DNA from: Massilia sp. BJB1822
GTDB taxonomy: Bacteria > Pseudomonadota > Gammaproteobacteria > Burkholderiales > Burkholderiaceae_D
Direction of reading: 5' to 3'
Length of the DNA: 64,000 nt
Assembly (NCBI RefSeq): GCF_013369485.1
Contig: NZ_JABWEB010000016.1
Coordinates: 1 to 64,000 of the forward strand
The notes under the pieces were generated by a model. That model did not search any database and had not been told where the DNA came from. It worked only from the letters and a program-made list of their open reading frames with translations. Shown here one piece after another: positions 1-10,119 of the stretch; positions within the stretch are counted from its first letter, which is position 1, and every line of letters begins with the position of its first letter. The translations under genes were made by a program, and so were the position numbers.

Positions 1-3000
1 AACTGAACGGATCAGTGATGAAGCGCTCCGCCGTCAGCTCGGGACGATGCAGGTAACCACGGCCAACGCCCGCACCGCCCACACAAATTTCGCCGACTAC
101 GCCCGGCGGCACCAAACGCAGATGTTGGTCCACGAGATACAGCAGGTTGTTCGGCGTGGCGCGGCCAATCGGAATAACTGCACCGTCGGCGGGCATTTCG
201 GTCAAGGCGAAGTAACTGACATCGTCCGAACATTCCGCAGGACCATAGACATTCATCAATGACACTTGCGGGAAGTGTGCAAACCAATCCTGCGCCAGCT
301 TCAGCGGCAGCGCCTCACCGGTTGGAAGAACCCAGCGAAGACTCGGCAACGTGGGCACATCCGGCTGGTCCAGCAAGCTGCGCAGCAAGCTTGGCACAGC
401 TTCCAGCACCGTGATGCCGCGCTCTTGCACCGCTTTCGCCAGCCGCCATGGATCCTGAACGATCGCATCCTCCAGGATATACACCGTACCGCCCACCACC
501 GGCGCACCAAGGAATTGCCAGACCGAGATGTCGAACGCCGGCGATGCCGTTTGCGCCACCCGGTCGTTCCGGCTCAGGCCGATCGTTGGCACCTTGCCCA
601 GAATATTGTTCAACATCCCGCGCTGTTCAACCATCGCCCCTTTCGGCACTCCCGTGGTGCCGGAGGTCGAGATCACATACGCCAGATCCCGCGGCCCGCT
701 CCTGGACTCCAGCGCGCCGTCATTCCCATCCTGCCAAACGCCATCCGCCAGCAACACCTGCAGACCGGGCAAGATCGCTTCGGTCACCTGAGCAAACCAG
801 GCCGCACTATCCCGCGCAATCAGCGCTACACCGGCCTGGCTCGCCTGCAGGATGCTGCGCAAGCGCTCGACCGGCTGGCTGATTTCCAGCGACAGGAACG
901 CGCCGCCGGCTTTCAGTACGCCAATCATCATCGCCTGCAGCATCAGGCTTCTCTCACCAAACAGCACCACCACACAGTCGCGCCCCACACCGGCCGCCGT
1001 CAGGGCATGCGCAATCCGGTTCGAGCGGCGATCCAGTTCCCGATACGTCAGCGACTCCATGCCGCACACTGCCGCCAGCGCCTCCGGATGCAGTGCCGCC
1101 TGCTCCGCAAACAACTCGACGTAGCAGCGCTCCAGAGGGACCGCTGGCGTCACCGCACGCGCGCCGACCAGCAGTGCACGCCGTTCGGCCTCGCTCAGCA
1201 TAGCAAGCTCGCAGAGCGCTCGCGAGGGCTGCTCCGCCATTGACCACAACAGCGTTTCCAGATGGCCCGCCCAGCGCGTCACCGTCGAACGGTCGAACAG
1301 GTCGCTGGCGTAGGTGATCGCGCCCACCAGCACATTCCCCGACTCTTCCAGCGACAACGAAATATCGAACTGCGCCATCACCTGTTCCGGCGTCACGTCC
1401 GACAGGGTCAGGCCAGGAAGCGCCAGTTCCGGTATTGCAGACATGTTGTTTAGCGTCAGCATGGCCTGGAATAGCGGGCTATGGCTCATGCTGCGCACAG
1501 GACGCAAGGCTTCCACGACCTGCTCGAAGGGCACATCCTGATGGCTGTACGCTTCGATGGCATTGGCCTTGACCTGCGCCAGCAGCGCCGCCACATTGAG
1601 GTCGTCCGCCAGGCTTACCCGCATCGCCAGCGTGTTGACGAAGAAGCCGATCAACCCTTCCACCTCTGGCCGCTGCCGGTTCGCCACCGGCGTGCCGATC
1701 ACCACGTCCGGCTGTCCGCTAAGGCGCGACAGCAGCAGCGACCAGCCGCCCAGCAGCACCATGAAGAGCGTCACGCCCTGATCCTGCGCCAGCTGGCGCA
1801 GCACCGCCGTCAATTGTTCCGACAAGCGCAGCGCGATGCTGCCGCCGCCGTAGCTTTGCACTGCCGGACGGGAGCGGTCGACAGGTAATTCCAGCAGCGC
1901 CGGCGCACCGGCCAGATGGCCGCGCCAGAACGCCAGTTGCTCTTCCAGCACGCTGCCCTGCAACCACTGGCGCTGCCAATGCGCATAGTCGGCATACTGC
2001 AGCGGCAGCGCAGGCAGCGGATCCGGTTGCCCCTGGCTGAACGCCGAGTACAGGGTGCTCAGCTCGCGTACCAGCACCCCAATCGACCAGCCGTCGGAGA
2101 TGATGTGATGCTGCGTCACCAGCAGCACATGCTCCTGTTCGCCCAGCTGCAGCAGCCGGCAACGGACAAGCGGACCGCGGTCCAGTTCGAACAGCTGCCT
2201 CGCCTCGGCAGCCGCGATCGCCTCCCAGCCGGACGGATTGTTGCGCAAATCCTGCTCCTGCAGGGCAAAGCCGCAGCCTGGCGGCGCGATGCTTTGCACC
2301 GCCGCCCCCTGCTGCATGACGAAGCTGGTCCGCAGGCTTTCATGGCGTGCCACAATGCTGTCCAGCGCCTCCTTCAGCGCCTTCCGGTCTATCTTGCCCT
2401 GCAGGCGCAGCGCCGCCGGCATGTGGTAGGCCGCCCCGGAAGCATGATCCAGCTGGTCCAGGAACCACAAGCGCTGCTGGGCCCACGACAATGGCAATGC
2501 CTGGCTGCGGTCCACCGGCGCCAGCGGCAGCATCTTGCTGCCCCCGGCCGCCGCCACCTGGGCTGCCAGCGCACCCAGCGTCGGCTGCGCAAACAATGCG
2601 CGCAGGCTAAGCTCCACCTGCCATTGCTGCATCACCCGCGCCACCAGCTGCATGGCCAGCAGCGAGTGCCCACCCAATGCAAAGAAGTTGTCCTCACGGC
2701 CGACTTGCGGCACACCCAGCAATTCCCGCCACAATGCCGCCACCCCCTCCTCCAGCGCGCCCTGCGGCGCCTCATAGCGACGCATCGGCAGCGCATCGCT
2801 GTCCGGCGCCGGCAAGGCGCGGCGGTCCAGTTTGCCGTTTGGCGTCAGTGGGAAAGCCTCCAGCGTCACGAAGGCCGACGGCAACATATACTCTGGCAGC
2901 TGTGCCGCCAGTGCCGCGCGCAGCACGGCCGGCTCTAGTGTCACGCCAGCTTCCGGCACCATATATGCCAGCAGTTGCTGCATCCCGCCCGCCTCGCGCG

Positions 3001-6000
3001 CGATGAGCACGGCTTGTCGTACGCCGGGATACTCGTTCAGCCTCGCTTCGATTTCGCCCAGCTCAATGCGGAAGCCGCGCACCTTCACCTGAAAATCGGC
3101 ACGCCCCAGGAATTCCAGGGAACCATCGCGCAACCAGCGGGCCAGGTCGCCCGTGCGGTATAGCCGGCCGGTTCCGAACGGATTGGCCACAAAACGCTCG
3201 GCCGTTAACTCTGGACGGTTCAAGTAACCGCGCGCCACACCCGCGCCACCGATGTACAGCTCGCCCGTTACGCCCGGCGGCACAGCTTGCATCTGCGCAT
3301 CGAGCACATAAACCTGGGTATTGGCAATCGGACGGCCGATCGAGGCACGGTCACGGCTGCCGAGCTGGCAAATGGTGGACCAGATCGTCGTCTCGGTAGG
3401 GCCATACATATTCCAGAGTTCGGCCACCGTCCCCAGCCGCCGTTGCAGGTCGGGCGGCAAGGCCTCGCCGCCGCACAGTATCTTCAGCTTGCGGCCCAGC
3501 TCCGGCCAACCGTGTTCCAGCACGGTGCGCCACAAGGACGGCGTTGCCTGCATCACGGTCACGCCCGCATCGCGCATCAGGGCGGCCAGCAGGCGCGGAG
3601 TGTGCACATGCGTGGTGCTGGCCAGGACCAGGCGCGCGCCAGTCATCAGCGGCAGGTAGATTTCAAGCGCGGCAATATCGAATGAGGGGGAAGTAACGCT
3701 GAGTATGGTGTCCTGGCTATTCATGCCCGGCGCTTCCCGCATGCTATGCAGGAAATTCGTCACGCTGCAGTGGGGGACACCCACGCCCTTAGGCAGGCCG
3801 GTGGAACCCGAGGTATAGATTACATACGCCAGATGGCCGGCTGCCAAGCCCATCGCCTCCGCCGCTGGGTTGTGCGCCGGCTGGGTCGCCAGCAGCGGCG
3901 CCGCGTCATCAAGCAGCAGCACCGGCACCGCCACGGGCGGCAAGCTGGCCTGCAACACCTGCAGCGTCAACAGCGCCACCGGCGCGCTGTCGGACAACAT
4001 GTGCGCCAGGCGGTCGGCTGGATAGGCCGGATCCAGCGGCACGTACGCCCCGCCTGCTTTCAGAATCGCCAGCAGGGCCACCACCATTTCCACGCCACGC
4101 TCCACGCATAACGCCACCCGCGCATCGGGCGCTACGCCCAGACTGCGCAAGTAGTGCGCCAGCCGGTTGGCTCGCTCGTTCAGCTCGCCATAACTTAGCT
4201 CCTGCTCGCCAAAACGCAGCGCCACGACCGCAGGCTGTGCCTGCGCCTGGGCTTCGAACAATTCATGGATCAGCTGATGCTGCGGATAGGAACGTGCCGT
4301 CTCATTGACGGACCGTAATCTCTGCCATTGCTGCTCCGCCAGCATGGGCAGGCGGTGTATGGAAGTCGATTCGTCCTGCACAAACGCGGCCAGCAGGGCC
4401 AAGAACTGGTCGCGCCTGTCTTCCACTGTTTCCCGGTCGAACAGCGCATCGGCGTACATCAAATGGCCAGCAACCATACCGCCACGCTCGGCCAGCGACA
4501 ACGACAGATCGCCGGCATGCGTCGTCTGCTCCCGGGCCGGGCCATAGGCAAAGGTCACCCGGCAAAGTGCGTCAATCGTGTTCTCATCGGGAAGGAAGGC
4601 TGCGGCAAATTTCCTTAACGGCAAGCCACGGCACCGCATAAGCATTGGCTCCCACCCTCGAAGCTGAGCCAACAACGTGGCGACAGTCGTCGTCGCATCG
4701 AACCGCAATCGCAGCGGCATGAAGTTCGCGGCGCCGCCTTCGCGATCGACCCCGAATACCAGATCGTCCTGATTTGCCAGACGGCAGAGGAATACGCCCC
4801 AAGCAGCGCACAATACCGACGCCAGTCCCAGCTGGTGGCGGTCTGCCAGATGCTGCACGCCCGCCACCACCGTTGCAGGCAAAGCAATGGCTACGCCAGA
4901 TGCACGGGAATAGTCATCGGCCGGCCGCGCCCTGTCGCTTGGGAGAACCAATTGGAGCGGCGCATCCTCTAGCATCTGCTGCCAGTAAGGCAAGACTTCA
5001 TTCAACTCAATGACATTGCACCATTCTCCGTTCCCGCCCAGCCCTACCTCGGCAGTTGGCGTATCCAGAGCAGACAGCATGATCATAGCCAAGGTATCGG
5101 CTCGTTGCTGGATGTTGCCCTCCGCCTTGGCGTGCAGCGACAGGAATTCCCACGCCCCGTCCGAGTAGCTCAAGCAAGTTAATGCTTGTTTGCGGTCCGG
5201 AGCGGGCAGGCATGAGACGCCACGAATGAGGGTTGGCGCGCCCATCGCGTCGCCATCAAAGTCAGACCGCCCCGCCATGACGGCATGCCAGCGATAGCGC
5301 GCCAAGGCAGCATTCAGCGCTTGCTCGTCATACTGACCGCGGTATCGGAGCTGGAGCCCGAACGTGCCATCCCCACTTTCCAGATACGGTGCCCAGCGCG
5401 GCGCGGCATGCCGGTCGCAGTCATCCGTCATGGCAGCAAGGGCGAGGACAAATTCATGCAGCAGCACATCCAGATGCTCTTCCGGCAGATCGAGCTTGCT
5501 GGTAAGGATAACTTTCAAGCCATCCGCCAGATTGCCATTGACTGTGGTCGACAAGGCAAAATCGGTTTCCTCAAAGTGTTCAAGGTTGCTGACGCCAATC
5601 TCCTCTGCTGCAACAATTTTCTTCGCAACGTGGAAATTGGTGAAGGAAAATAGCGTGTCGATCACCAGGTCGGGACTTGCTTGGACAATGCTGGCAAAGG
5701 GGTGGCGACGATATGGTTTTCGAGTGACGTTGTCTTCTTGCACAAGCTGGCCAATTTCGCGCCAACTCCTGCCAGCCAGATTGATGCGGAATGGCAGCAC
5801 ATTGAGAAATAAGCCCGCCATATTTTGCGCGCCCCGGACCTCCAGGCGGCCGTTATCGGTCACGCCCGTCACAATGTGGACATGGCCTACGACGGCCTTG
5901 ACCATATACGCATGTGCCATCAGGGTCAGCGTGGGGAGCGGCAACCCAGTGCGGCTCGTCAGTTCAGCCAGGCGGACCGCATCGATGTCGATCGAGCGCA

Positions 6001-9000
6001 TCTGGATGGCGTCGGCGCGCTGCAGCGCCGGCGCAACTGCGCCGCGCGCTTTGCCCGCGCAGTAGGCTGACCAAAAGTGGGCGCCCGCAGGCGATTGCTC
6101 GTCCTCGTTCAGCAATGCGACATAGTCGGCAAAGCGCTCATCGCCTGCGTCAAACACGTCGCTCAACGGTCGCCCCGTGCGCAAAAACAAATAGTATTCC
6201 AGCATCTGCCGCTGCAAGGTGGCCATACTCCAGCCATCCAGGATGGCGTGATGCGCATCAATCAACAGGTGGACTTGATCCGAGGCCAGTTTCAGTACGA
6301 CGAAGCGAATCAGGCTTGGCCCCGCCATCGGGCAGCCCGTCGCTTCTATCCGTTCCTTATGAGCGGCAATAACGTGCGCTTGCCGTTCTGAATGGCAATT
6401 GCTGATGTCTTCGAAAAGGACATTGGCCCCGACGTTACCGTAGACCAATTGCATTGGCACCGAATACCGCCCCAGATCAAAGCCGGTGCGCAATACCGGA
6501 TGGAGATCGACTATCTTCTGGATGGCCTCCCGTAGCAGAGGCTCATCGAACTCAAGTGCCAACGTCAAGGAAATGACATCGTGATACACGCGCGATGTGG
6601 GTTGCAACAAACGGTGGAACAGCATCCCCCGCTGAAGGGTCGTGGCCGGATAGGCATCTTCCAGTTGTCCCGGCAAGAGAGCCCTGTCCGCTGCTGTCAG
6701 CAAAGCAAATGGCGGCAGCGTGGCGACCGTGCTGGTGCACTGCCGCTCCCTGCTGCCGGCAATATGCAGGGCGAGTCCTTCAAGCGTCGGAAATTTGAAG
6801 ACGTCCGCCACGGCAACGTCAACCCCATGGTTCTTCAGTTCCGCCACCAGTTGGATGGAGAGGATCGAATCACCACCCAGCGCAAAGAAATCACTCTGGC
6901 GACCGATATCCGATGTCCCCAGAATGGACAGCCAGATGCTCTGGACCAGGCGCTCCTCTTCACTGAACAGGCTGCAGTCAGTGTTCTGGAGCATGCGCTG
7001 GCGCTCGAATAGCCCAAGCAGCGACTGCCTGCATACTTTGCCGTTCGGCGTCAGCGGCATGCGTTCGACAGCGATAATCTGAGCCGGCACCATGTGCCTT
7101 GGAAGAACCGACGCGAGCTCATTTCGCAAGGTCGGCAAGGCAGCAGACGCCTCTTCCAGCTCCAGGAAGGCCAGCAGCATCTCGAGGCCCTCCTTCTTGT
7201 GCAGCTGGACGCTGATATTGCGCACTGGGACAAGGCGTGTGATGTGATAAATAATCTCCGCCGCTTCCACCCGCTTGCCGCGAATCTTGATCTGGCCGTC
7301 GCGGCGCTCGACATAGCGGATATTCCCGTCTTTATCATGGCGGCAATAGTCACCGGTCCGGTAAACGCTTCCACTGGCGAGATCGGAATGGATAAAAGCG
7401 GCGGCCGTCTCGGCCGGTTTATGGTGGTAGCCTGCTCCGACATTGGCTCCCGCCAGCAGCAATTCGCCCGTCACGCCTTGTATGCACAGCTTTCCATCAG
7501 CGTCGACGACAAAGGCCTGCGTATTCTGGATCGGACGTCCGATCAGGACGTGCTCGCAATCGAGCCATTCGCGCGCGCTTGCCTTGTGTGCGACAGAGAT
7601 GTCCGCGCATTCGGTCGGTCCATAGATATTCGCCAACTCGGCATGACAATTCGGGTGTGCCAGCCAGGGCCGCAGCATTTCCAGCTTCAACGCTTCGCCG
7701 CCCAGCGCCAGGAAGCGCAAACTCGTGAGCGACGCGAATTCCCGGGCCGCGTCCTGAGCAAGCAGTGCATACAGGGCGCTGGGCGCCGAGTTAATGATTG
7801 TGACACCCAGTTCGCGAATCTGGGCTAGGATGGCGCCCGCGTCAAAGTGGCCTGTGGCACCGAGCACCAGCTGTGCGCCAGTCATCAGCGGCGTCAGGAT
7901 ATTTTTAATCGAAGCATCAAAGCCAACCGGAATGATCAGCAATACGCGGCTTTGCTCCTGCATCTCTGCAAAGCGGATGTACCAGTCACATAGGTTGGCA
8001 AGTGCGCCATGCCGCACCAGCACGCCTTTCGGCACGCCACTCGAGCCTGAGGTGTAAAGCAAGTAGGCAAGATCGTCGCCATCCAGCGATGGCCAATCCA
8101 GGGCTGCGCCGGTATCGGCTTCGCCGGCGATCTGTTCGATAGGCAGCACGACGGCATACGTCGCCTGCAAGTTATCGCTATTTTTCTCATCGCTGATGAC
8201 AAGCGACAGATCGCTATCGCTCAGCATATATTCGACCTGCTCTGCCGGATAACTGGTGTCGAGCGGGACGAGTACCGCCCCCACGCGCCAGATGCCCAGC
8301 ATGGCCACCACTAGGCTGATCGAGCGATCCAGGTATACCCCGACCTTATCGCCTTTCTGAATGCCCATCTTGTGCAGCTGGGCCGCCACTGCAATGGACT
8401 TCTTCCGCAAGTCCGCGTAGGTGATCGATTCCCCGACGCCGACCACGGCAATCCGGTCAGCCGCTTCCAACATACACGATTCCAGCTGCGCCCAGACGCT
8501 GTTTGCCACCGCGACCTCGCCACCTTGGCTATGGGCCAACATTTGCACACGCAAATGTTCCTGCAGCAGGTCAGCAATGGCGCGCTGCGGCGCCGCTAAG
8601 CTTTCGGCGAGCAGGCTCATATAGACATGCAGCCAGCGGTCGATGGTTGAGGCATCGAACAAGTCGCTGTTGTAGTAGGCCTGGACTTCATCCCCAACGA
8701 CCTTGAACGTCAGATCGTATTGCGACTTGGCAGCAAAGGATTGCTGGCTGACGGTTTTCACGCCCTCGAACAGATCCAGTTCCAGCCCCCGCTTCTGGTA
8801 CAAGAACTTCACTTGGAACAACGGCGAGTAGGCGGGATTGCGCTCGACACGCAAGTCTTCAATAACTTTGTCGAAGGGCATGTCCTGATAGCTCAGTGCC
8901 TGCACCACCATTTGGTTCACGGCTTGCAGATGCTCGGCCACCGAGCTGGCAGGCTGCACGGTGCCACGCAGCGCCAATTGGTTGACAAAAAATCCGGCGA

Positions 9001-10057
9001 CTTTGCTCAAGCTGTCGTTGTCGCGCCCAAAGACGTCGGCGCCAACCACCATGTCGCACGCGCCTGTCAGCTTATTCAGCAGTAGGAAGTATGCCCCCAG
9101 CAGGACCGCGTACTCGCTGCAGCCGAATGTCCTGGCAAGGCCACTCACTGCCGCAACGGTGGCTGGTTCCAGCCTCCGTCGCCGCTCCCCCTCGCTAAAG
9201 CTCTGCAGCGGCGGGCGCGCCTTATCCAAAGGCAATTCAAGACATTCCGGAACCCCCTTCAGTTGCTGCTGCCAGTAGGAGCGCGCGACGTTGTAACCGC
9301 CATTGCGGTAACGGGAATCCTGCCAAGCCGCGTAGTCGCAATAGGAAATCGGCGCGGCTTCCAGCTGGATGACCTCCCCCCGGCGCAAGGAGTTGTAAGC
9401 GTGGGTGACAGCCCCGATAAACTGTCGTATTGACCATTCATCTGTCGCGATATGATGGAATACAACCAGCATGACATGACAGTCCTGGGCCAGCTTGAGC
9501 AAGCAGCTCCGCAGCGGCATCTCATGCTCCAGATCGAAGGGCGTCTCGCTCAGGCGGCGGCGTTGCAACTGCAGGCTGGCTTGGCGCTCGGCGTCGAGCA
9601 ACGTCGATAGGTCAAGGTAAGTCAGCGCCACTACCGCGTTTTCGGCGACTGTCTGGTAAGCAACCCCCTCCCGCAGCACGTACCGGGTGCGGTATATCGC
9701 ATGTTGTTGCAGCACCATTTGCAAGGCCGCCTCGCAAGCCGAAGCATCGAAATCCCCCTGCAGCACCAGTTCAGCAGGCAAGTTAAAGTGCGTGATCGAC
9801 GGATCGTACTGATACAGAAAATACAAGCGACGCTGGGCGAAAGACAAGGGGTATAAAGCTTGTGGCGCAGCAGGCAAAATCCTGGCCTGTGAACTGTCGG
9901 CAAGGTGGGCCATTAGCGCCGGCTTATGCGCCTTTAAGGCGGCGACAAATTCAGCGCTGAGCAGTTGCTCATTCCCCGAGACTTGCAGATTTTCGTTTGC
10001 AATACTCAACTTGATGTTGTGCTTGTTTGCGTATTCCACTACTTCAAAGAGATGCAT
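1..10057 (-). CDS. Non-ribosomal peptide synthetase, TubC_N-C-A-T-C-C*-A-T-C-A (partial, runs off left edge)
   Basis: About 3350 residues are visible; the 3' end lies outside the window. The first ~60 residues resemble a TubC-type docking domain. Then come C1 (HHIATDEWS at residue ~201), A1 (A3 motif near 8045), T1 (DFFALGGDSI, Ser codon 6866-6868), C2 (HHAILDGWS at ~1269), a degenerate C-like domain C*, A2 (A3 near 3810), T2 (FFALGGHSL, Ser codon 2663-2665), C3 (HHIISDGWS) and A3, cut at the window edge. Codes read by alignment to GrsA: A1 DAKNAGIDIK (not recognised), A2 DILQLGMIWK (matches remembered Gly codes), A3 DIWELTVDDK (resembles remembered Dab codes, weak). The ATG at 10057 has AAAGG about 8 nt upstream. 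It follows the CmlA-like gene by 62 bp, so it is probably in the same operon. No TE or E domain is visible. Confidence 0.95.
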   Translation of the reverse strand, partial: MHLFEVVEYANKHNIKLSIANENLQVSGNEQLLSAEFVAALKAHKPALMAHLADSSQARILPAAPQALYPLSFAQRRLYFLYQYDPSITHFNLPAELVLQGDFDASACEAALQMVLQQHAIYRTRYVLREGVAYQTVAENAVVALTYLDLSTLLDAERQASLQLQRRRLSETPFDLEHEMPLRSCLLKLAQDCHVMLVVFHHIATDEWSIRQFIGAVTHAYNSLRRGEVIQLEAAPISYCDYAAWQDSRYRNGGYNVARSYWQQQLKGVPECLELPLDKARPPLQSFSEGERRRRLEPATVAAVSGLARTFGCSEYAVLLGAYFLLLNKLTGACDMVVGADVFGRDNDSLSKVAGFFVNQLALRGTVQPASSVAEHLQAVNQMVVQALSYQDMPFDKVIEDLRVERNPAYSPLFQVKFLYQKRGLELDLFEGVKTVSQQSFAAKSQYDLTFKVVGDEVQAYYNSDLFDASTIDRWLHVYMSLLAESLAAPQRAIADLLQEHLRVQMLAHSQGGEVAVANSVWAQLESCMLEAADRIAVVGVGESITYADLRKKSIAVAAQLHKMGIQKGDKVGVYLDRSISLVVAMLGIWRVGAVLVPLDTSYPAEQVEYMLSDSDLSLVISDEKNSDNLQATYAVVLPIEQIAGEADTGAALDWPSLDGDDLAYLLYTSGSSGVPKGVLVRHGALANLCDWYIRFAEMQEQSRVLLIIPVGFDASIKNILTPLMTGAQLVLGATGHFDAGAILAQIRELGVTIINSAPSALYALLAQDAAREFASLTSLRFLALGGEALKLEMLRPWLAHPNCHAELANIYGPTECADISVAHKASAREWLDCEHVLIGRPIQNTQAFVVDADGKLCIQGVTGELLLAGANVGAGYHHKPAETAAAFIHSDLASGSVYRTGDYCRHDKDGNIRYVERRDGQIKIRGKRVEAAEIIYHITRLVPVRNISVQLHKKEGLEMLLAFLELEEASAALPTLRNELASVLPRHMVPAQIIAVERMPLTPNGKVCRQSLLGLFERQRMLQNTDCSLFSEEERLVQSIWLSILGTSDIGRQSDFFALGGDSILSIQLVAELKNHGVDVAVADVFKFPTLEGLALHIAGSRERQCTSTVATLPPFALLTAADRALLPGQLEDAYPATTLQRGMLFHRLLQPTSRVYHDVISLTLALEFDEPLLREAIQKIVDLHPVLRTGFDLGRYSVPMQLVYGNVGANVLFEDISNCHSERQAHVIAAHKERIEATGCPMAGPSLIRFVVLKLASDQVHLLIDAHHAILDGWSMATLQRQMLEYYLFLRTGRPLSDVFDAGDERFADYVALLNEDEQSPAGAHFWSAYCAGKARGAVAPALQRADAIQMRSIDIDAVRLAELTSRTGLPLPTLTLMAHAYMVKAVVGHVHIVTGVTDNGRLEVRGAQNMAGLFLNVLPFRINLAGRSWREIGQLVQEDNVTRKPYRRHPFASIVQASPDLVIDTLFSFTNFHVAKKIVAAEEIGVSNLEHFEETDFALSTTVNGNLADGLKVILTSKLDLPEEHLDVLLHEFVLALAAMTDDCDRHAAPRWAPYLESGDGTFGLQLRYRGQYDEQALNAALARYRWHAVMAGRSDFDGDAMGAPTLIRGVSCLPAPDRKQALTCLSYSDGAWEFLSLHAKAEGNIQQRADTLAMIMLSALDTPTAEVGLGGNGEWCNVIELNEVLPYWQQMLEDAPLQLVLPSDRARPADDYSRASGVAIALPATVVAGVQHLADRHQLGLASVLCAAWGVFLCRLANQDDLVFGVDREGGAANFMPLRLRFDATTTVATLLAQLRGWEPMLMRCRGLPLRKFAAAFLPDENTIDALCRVTFAYGPAREQTTHAGDLSLSLAERGGMVAGHLMYADALFDRETVEDRRDQFLALLAAFVQDESTSIHRLPMLAEQQWQRLRSVNETARSYPQHQLIHELFEAQAQAQPAVVALRFGEQELSYGELNERANRLAHYLRSLGVAPDARVALCVERGVEMVVALLAILKAGGAYVPLDPAYPADRLAHMLSDSAPVALLTLQVLQASLPPVAVPVLLLDDAAPLLATQPAHNPAAEAMGLAAGHLAYVIYTSGSTGLPKGVGVPHCSVTNFLHSMREAPGMNSQDTILSVTSPSFDIAALEIYLPLMTGARLVLASTTHVHTPRLLAALMRDAGVTVMQATPSLWRTVLEHGWPELGRKLKILCGGEALPPDLQRRLGTVAELWNMYGPTETTIWSTICQLGSRDRASIGRPIANTQVYVLDAQMQAVPPGVTGELYIGGAGVARGYLNRPELTAERFVANPFGTGRLYRTGDLARWLRDGSLEFLGRADFQVKVRGFRIELGEIEARLNEYPGVRQAVLIAREAGGMQQLLAYMVPEAGVTLEPAVLRAALAAQLPEYMLPSAFVTLEAFPLTPNGKLDRRALPAPDSDALPMRRYEAPQGALEEGVAALWRELLGVPQVGREDNFFALGGHSLLAMQLVARVMQQWQVELSLRALFAQPTLGALAAQVAAAGGSKMLPLAPVDRSQALPLSWAQQRLWFLDQLDHASGAAYHMPAALRLQGKIDRKALKEALDSIVARHESLRTSFVMQQGAAVQSIAPPGCGFALQEQDLRNNPSGWEAIAAAEARQLFELDRGPLVRCRLLQLGEQEHVLLVTQHHIISDGWSIGVLVRELSTLYSAFSQGQPDPLPALPLQYADYAHWQRQWLQGSVLEEQLAFWRGHLAGAPALLELPVDRSRPAVQSYGGGSIALRLSEQLTAVLRQLAQDQGVTLFMVLLGGWSLLLSRLSGQPDVVIGTPVANRQRPEVEGLIGFFVNTLAMRVSLADDLNVAALLAQVKANAIEAYSHQDVPFEQVVEALRPVRSMSHSPLFQAMLTLNNMSAIPELALPGLTLSDVTPEQVMAQFDISLSLEESGNVLVGAITYASDLFDRSTVTRWAGHLETLLWSMAEQPSRALCELAMLSEAERRALLVGARAVTPAVPLERCYVELFAEQAALHPEALAAVCGMESLTYRELDRRSNRIAHALTAAGVGRDCVVVLFGERSLMLQAMMIGVLKAGGAFLSLEISQPVERLRSILQASQAGVALIARDSAAWFAQVTEAILPGLQVLLADGVWQDGNDGALESRSGPRDLAYVISTSGTTGVPKGAMVEQRGMLNNILGKVPTIGLSRNDRVAQTASPAFDISVWQFLGAPVVGGTVYILEDAIVQDPWRLAKAVQERGITVLEAVPSLLRSLLDQPDVPTLPSLRWVLPTGEALPLKLAQDWFAHFPQVSLMNVYGPAECSDDVSYFALTEMPADGAVIPIGRATPNNLLYLVDQHLRLVPPGVVGEICVGGAGVGRGYLHRPELTAERFITDPFS
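4330..5402 (-). other. Degenerate condensation-like domain (C*) inserted between C2 and A2
   Basis: Translation in the synthetase frame gives about 355 residues that follow the C-domain pattern. The N-terminal piece has the LDxxAL...A-type helix (YDEQALNAALARY). The later piece has YWQQMLEDAP...LPSDRARP and ends in YADALFDRETV. The catalytic HHxxxDG is replaced by LHAKAEG around residue 1641, and the usual Q-LWF start is missing. It directly follows C2, which does have an intact HHAILDGW. The order is therefore T-C-C*-A. Non-catalytic C-family domains placed before A domains are known as X or interface domains that recruit tailoring oxygenases; that role here is inference. Confidence 0.75.
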
Positions 10058-10119
10058 GCTATAAACCTTTATCCATATTGGGCTGCGAGGCGGCTGGGCG
10101 GGTTGTTATCAAGACCTCA

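Noticed and set aside
266..1243. Long plus-strand open frames across 1-20 kb, such as 266-1243 and 14241-16931
   Set aside because: They are antisense to well-supported NRPS domains, composed of Arg/Gln/His-rich sequence typical of the reverse frame of GC-rich genes.
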